Below, one piece after another: positions 8,227 through 10,537 of a stretch of DNA of 10,537 bases. The position numbers and the translations under genes are program-made. Source of the stretch: Nitrospirota bacterium. Its GTDB lineage: Bacteria; Nitrospirota; Nitrospiria; SBBL01; Manganitrophaceae. Position 1 is the first letter of the stretch, and the number at the start of each line of letters is the position of its first letter. Location: assembly GCA_023248505.1 (NCBI GenBank), contig JAHFEM010000022.1, forward strand, positions 1-10,537, given 5' to 3'. Below the pieces are notes generated by a model, which saw only the letters and a list, made by a program, of their open reading frames with translations, did not search any database and was not told the DNA's origin.

Positions 8227-8251
8227 TTTGTCCTCCTCGCCGTTTGGGAGA

Positions 8252-8279
8252 AAGATATCAAATAATCATGGATTGTCAA
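8252..8279 (-). promoter_or_regulatory. Promoter of the exported two-module protein
   Basis: A perfect TTGACA (8279-8274) is followed after 16 bp by TATCTT (8257-8252; four of six bases). The expected start near 8245 gives a leader of about 20 nt carrying the GAGGAGGA ribosome site. Confidence 0.55.
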
Positions 8280-8323
8280 GAAATGGGGAGATGCCGTCGG
8301 ACCGTTCCTCGCGTGGGTCTGCG

Positions 8324-8353
8324 TTGTTTTTGGAAAGAGAGATGTGTTACTAT
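8324..8353 (+). promoter_or_regulatory. Possible promoter of the propeller lipoprotein genes
   Basis: TTGTTT (8324-8329), an 18-bp spacer and TACTAT (8348-8353) form a moderate sigma70-like promoter with a start near 8360, 20 nt before the ATG. Together with the opposite-strand promoter at 8252-8279 it makes the 153-bp intergenic region a divergent control region. Confidence 0.35.
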
Positions 8354-8379
8354 AGCCGCGCATTCCTTGGAAATAGCAG

Positions 8380-9363
8380 ATGAGGCCGCTTTTTTTTTCG
8401 ATCCGCTTGATATATTGGTGCTGGTTCTTGGGCATCCTGGGATGCAGCCAGGGGGAAACAGTCCTCTCCGTCACATTGAATACCCGCAATCCCGACACGG
8501 TTTACGTCGGCACAACGGGCGGGGGATTTTATAAAAGTACCGATGCGGGAGTCACGTTTCAAAAGCTGAGCAATGGCTTAACGTCTTACAATATTACTTC
8601 GATTGCGGTCAACCCCTCACTCTCAACGATCATTTATGCCGGCTCCTTTGGAGACAGCGTCTATCGGAGTATCGATAGCGGCCGGAATTGGATCATCATC
8701 AATACCGGTTTGGATGATAATGTCGGGACACAGGCGGTCAATGCGGTCGTCTCCAACCCGTTTATCTCGGATATTCTTTATGTTGGAACGAACCACGGGG
8801 TTTATAAAAGCATCAACGGCGGGGGAGAGTGGAAGTCGGCGAATATGGGGATCGCCAATCGATTCGTGATCGCCTTGGCGATGGACCCTCGGAATCACAG
8901 CATCCTGCTGGCGGGGACGAACGAGGGGATCTTCAAAACAGAAGATGCGGCCAAGACCTGGCGACTGGTCCATCCCGAGACGAAAAGTTGGGCGGTGAAT
9001 GTCATTGTATTTGACAAAGCCGATTCAGAGATCGTCTATGTCGGAACAAAGCAAGGGATCTTCAGGTCAACAGACCAGGGCAACACCTGGAAGCCGCAGA
9101 GCAAAGGACTCGCGACCCGGTTCATCGGCGCCATCGTCCTCCATCCGGAAAACCCACAAGTTCTCTATGCCGGCAATAACGATGGCATTTACAAAACAAT
9201 GAATGGCACAGAGTCGTGGGAACTTCTGATGGGTGCGCCTCGTTCCACCACGTTTTTGGCGATTCACCCCCGTTCTCCTCAGATCCTCTTTGCGGGGACA
9301 GTGCACGGTTTCTATCGAAGTACGGATGAGGGGGCCCATTGGGAGCAGGTGAAGTTGCGTTAA
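8380..9363 (+). CDS. Lipoprotein with seven Asp-box (BNR/sortilin-like) repeats
   Basis: The precise function is unknown. A 21-residue signal peptide ends in the lipobox ILGC, with Cys22 as the lipid site; Ser at +2 suggests the outer membrane. The rest carries seven Asp-boxes (S-x-D-x-G-x-x-W type), starting at residues 53, 97, 144, 187, 230, 273 and 314. Spacings are 41-47, mostly 43, and each box is preceded by a [YLF][VA]GT-x-x-G-[IVF][YF][KR] strand. This predicts a seven-bladed beta-propeller of the sortilin/VPS10 or BNR type. Such folds mostly bind proteins or glycans; sialidase activity is unlikely because the only obvious conserved features are the boxes. The repeats at 187 and 273 have degenerate boxes. 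Codons 4-7 contain nine T (8390-8398). The ATG has only a weak GGA upstream. It is followed after 82 bp by a second propeller lipoprotein in the same direction. Confidence 0.85.
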   Translation: MRPLFFSIRLIYWCWFLGILGCSQGETVLSVTLNTRNPDTVYVGTTGGGFYKSTDAGVTFQKLSNGLTSYNITSIAVNPSLSTIIYAGSFGDSVYRSIDSGRNWIIINTGLDDNVGTQAVNAVVSNPFISDILYVGTNHGVYKSINGGGEWKSANMGIANRFVIALAMDPRNHSILLAGTNEGIFKTEDAAKTWRLVHPETKSWAVNVIVFDKADSEIVYVGTKQGIFRSTDQGNTWKPQSKGLATRFIGAIVLHPENPQVLYAGNNDGIYKTMNGTESWELLMGAPRSTTFLAIHPRSPQILFAGTVHGFYRSTDEGAHWEQVKLR

Positions 9364-9383
9364 GATTCGGAAGATTCAGGAAA

Positions 9384-9406
9384 CTCCCTCGTCGCAACGG
9401 AGGGAG
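9384..9406 (+). terminator. Hairpin between the two propeller genes (weak terminator or processing site)
   Basis: CTCCCTC (9384-9390) and GAGGGAG (9400-9406) form a perfect 7-bp stem with a 9-nt loop, 20 bp after the first lipoprotein stop. The following sequence becomes T-rich only about 14 nt later, so termination would be inefficient. It may instead stabilise or process the message between the two genes. Confidence 0.3.
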
Positions 9407-9445
9407 AATCGATCGAGATTATTTGTTTATGGAAAAGGAGCACGG

Positions 9446-10459
9446 TTGAGAAATCTTTTAAACAGCAGGCTTTGGCAATGGGTTCTGGTCGCATTCCTTT
9501 TGGCCGGTTGCAATCCCCCCTCGCCCATCCCGGACGCACCCGCTATTCCGAGCGGATGGGAAACCCAAAACGGCGGCATTCAAACTGCCTTGGGCGGAAT
9601 CTACTTTTTGGATGCCCAGAACGGATGGCTGAGCGGAAACAAAGGAACCATTCTCCACACCACCGACGGCGGGCAGCATTGGTCGATTCAGGAAACCGGA
9701 ACACAGACCTTGTTGGTCTCGATCTTCTTCGTCAGCCCGAAAAGAGGATGGGCGGTCGGGGAAAAAGGGATGATCCTCTTCACCGACGATGGCGGACAAA
9801 AGTGGGTCGCACAGGAGAGCGGTCAACCGAAGAAGAATCTGGTGCATCTTTACTTCACCAGCCCGGATCAGGGGTGGGTGGTCGGTGATAAGGGACTGCT
9901 TCTCTCAACGGGGGATGGCGGACAACACTGGGCGGCTACCGAGGTCAAGCCGGCGGTCGCCTTCAATTCCATCTTTTTCATCAACCCGAAACAAGGGTGG
10001 ATTTCCGGCGATGTGGGGAATATATTTTATACAGAGGATGGCGGCGTGAACTGGATACGGCAGGAGCCCGGGACCGACAAAGATCTCCATCGCGTCTTCT
10101 TTTCAAGTCCCCAGGTGGGGTGGGCGGTAGGGGGGGCCGGGACCATCCTCCACACGACCGATGGCGGGAAGCATTGGTCTGCACAGACGAGCGGGGTGCC
10201 GACCTTTCTGCTCGGCGTCTTCTTTACGAATGATCGGGTCGGTTGGGCGGTGGGCGCTTCGGGTACGATCGTGAGAACGAATGACGGAGGAGCCACGTGG
10301 CAACAGCAAGTCTCCAAAACGGTTGAATTTCTAACCAATGTCTTTTTCGTCGACCCTCAGGTCGGCTGGGTCATCGGTGTGAAGGGAACCATCCTTCATA
10401 CGAAGAGGGGAGGCGAACCCCCGCCGGTGGAGGTCAAAGCGGAAGAGGGAAAGAGATGA
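9446..10459 (+). CDS. Lipoprotein with YCF48/HCF136-type beta-propeller repeats
   Basis: Exact function unknown. The signal peptide ends with the lipobox LAGC (Cys22); a short Pro-rich linker follows. Seven repeats of the form GW-x-x-G-x-x-G-x-[IL]-x-x-T-x-DGG-x-x-W begin at residues 60, 101, 143, 184, 225, 266 and 308. They are spaced 41-42 residues apart; the last has lost the DGG-W end. This is the YCF48 pattern of the photosystem II assembly factor HCF136. In non-phototrophs such proteins are often encoded next to RND/MMPL-type membrane transporters (family knowledge), so a role at the outer face of an export system is plausible. The start is TTG at 9446, with AAGGAG five nt upstream; no in-frame ATG or GTG lies near. 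A six-codon ORF (9429-9449) covers the ribosome site and ends across the TTG. The next gene overlaps the stop by ATGA. Confidence 0.88.
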   Translation: MRNLLNSRLWQWVLVAFLLAGCNPPSPIPDAPAIPSGWETQNGGIQTALGGIYFLDAQNGWLSGNKGTILHTTDGGQHWSIQETGTQTLLVSIFFVSPKRGWAVGEKGMILFTDDGGQKWVAQESGQPKKNLVHLYFTSPDQGWVVGDKGLLLSTGDGGQHWAATEVKPAVAFNSIFFINPKQGWISGDVGNIFYTEDGGVNWIRQEPGTDKDLHRVFFSSPQVGWAVGGAGTILHTTDGGKHWSAQTSGVPTFLLGVFFTNDRVGWAVGASGTIVRTNDGGATWQQQVSKTVEFLTNVFFVDPQVGWVIGVKGTILHTKRGGEPPPVEVKAEEGKR

Positions 10460-10537
10460 ACAATTACGGCGGAACGGAATCCAGATCGCCCCTGACCGAG
10501 GGGGCGCGGGAGGGTAAAAAGAGGCCCATCGAGAAGA
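10456..10537 (+). CDS. Start of an unidentified gene, cut by the window edge
   Basis: ATG at 10456 overlaps the stop of the YCF48-type lipoprotein gene (ATGA) and is preceded by a purine-rich site (AGAGGGAAAGAG). The 27 visible residues are hydrophilic and charged, ending in KKRPIEK, with no signal peptide. That would fit the short cytoplasmic N-terminus of a polytopic membrane protein. The usual partner of YCF48 lipoproteins in other genomes, an RND/MMPL-type transporter, is my best guess, but the fragment itself cannot show it. Translational coupling with the upstream gene is likely. Confidence 0.6.
   Translation, partial: MNNYGGTESRSPLTEGAREGKKRPIEK

Overview
The window reads as chromosomal DNA of a Gram-negative bacterium. 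Two predicted lipoproteins with lipoboxes, a Sec-type exported protein and a phosphatidylethanolamine pathway support that. The gene order ilvB-ilvN-ilvC-psd-pssA-leuA is a conserved arrangement known from Geobacter-type Desulfobacterota and Nitrospirota-like lineages, so such a lineage is my best guess. It is an inference from synteny and from what the proteins resemble, not from a database search.

Bases 1-7046, all on the minus strand (transcribed right to left), hold a branched-chain amino acid and phospholipid operon: ilvB, ilvN, ilvC, psd, pssA, leuA and the 5' part of leuB. IlvB/IlvN form acetohydroxyacid synthase and IlvC reduces and isomerises its product. LeuA and LeuB channel 2-ketoisovalerate towards leucine. 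PssA and Psd make phosphatidylserine and decarboxylate it to phosphatidylethanolamine; their genes overlap by an ATGA and sit between ilvC and leuA. ilvD, leuC and leuD are not in the window.

Bases 7047-7386 are non-coding and hold the control region of the operon. There is a good sigma70-like promoter whose spacer contains a run of nine C, a possible second promoter overlapped by an AT-rich palindrome, and a leader of about 260 nt. The leader contains a 13-codon ORF rich in leucine codons and sequences able to form alternative stems, so leader-based control is possible.

Bases 7387-8226 (minus) encode an exported protein with two copies of a beta-rich module, resembling the C-terminal part of LysM/FlgT-type envelope proteins but without a LysM domain. 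A 153-bp divergent promoter region separates it from a plus-strand set. That set holds a lipoprotein with seven Asp-box (BNR/sortilin-like) repeats (8380-9363), a lipoprotein with seven YCF48-type repeats (9446-10459), and the first 27 codons of a gene overlapping it by ATGA. The two adjacent lipoproteins are predicted seven-bladed beta-propellers of different subfamilies, and this is the least understood part of the window. The most noteworthy non-coding signals are the ilvB leader, the homopolymer runs in the ilvB promoter and in the first propeller's signal peptide, and a terminator-like hairpin between pssA and leuA.
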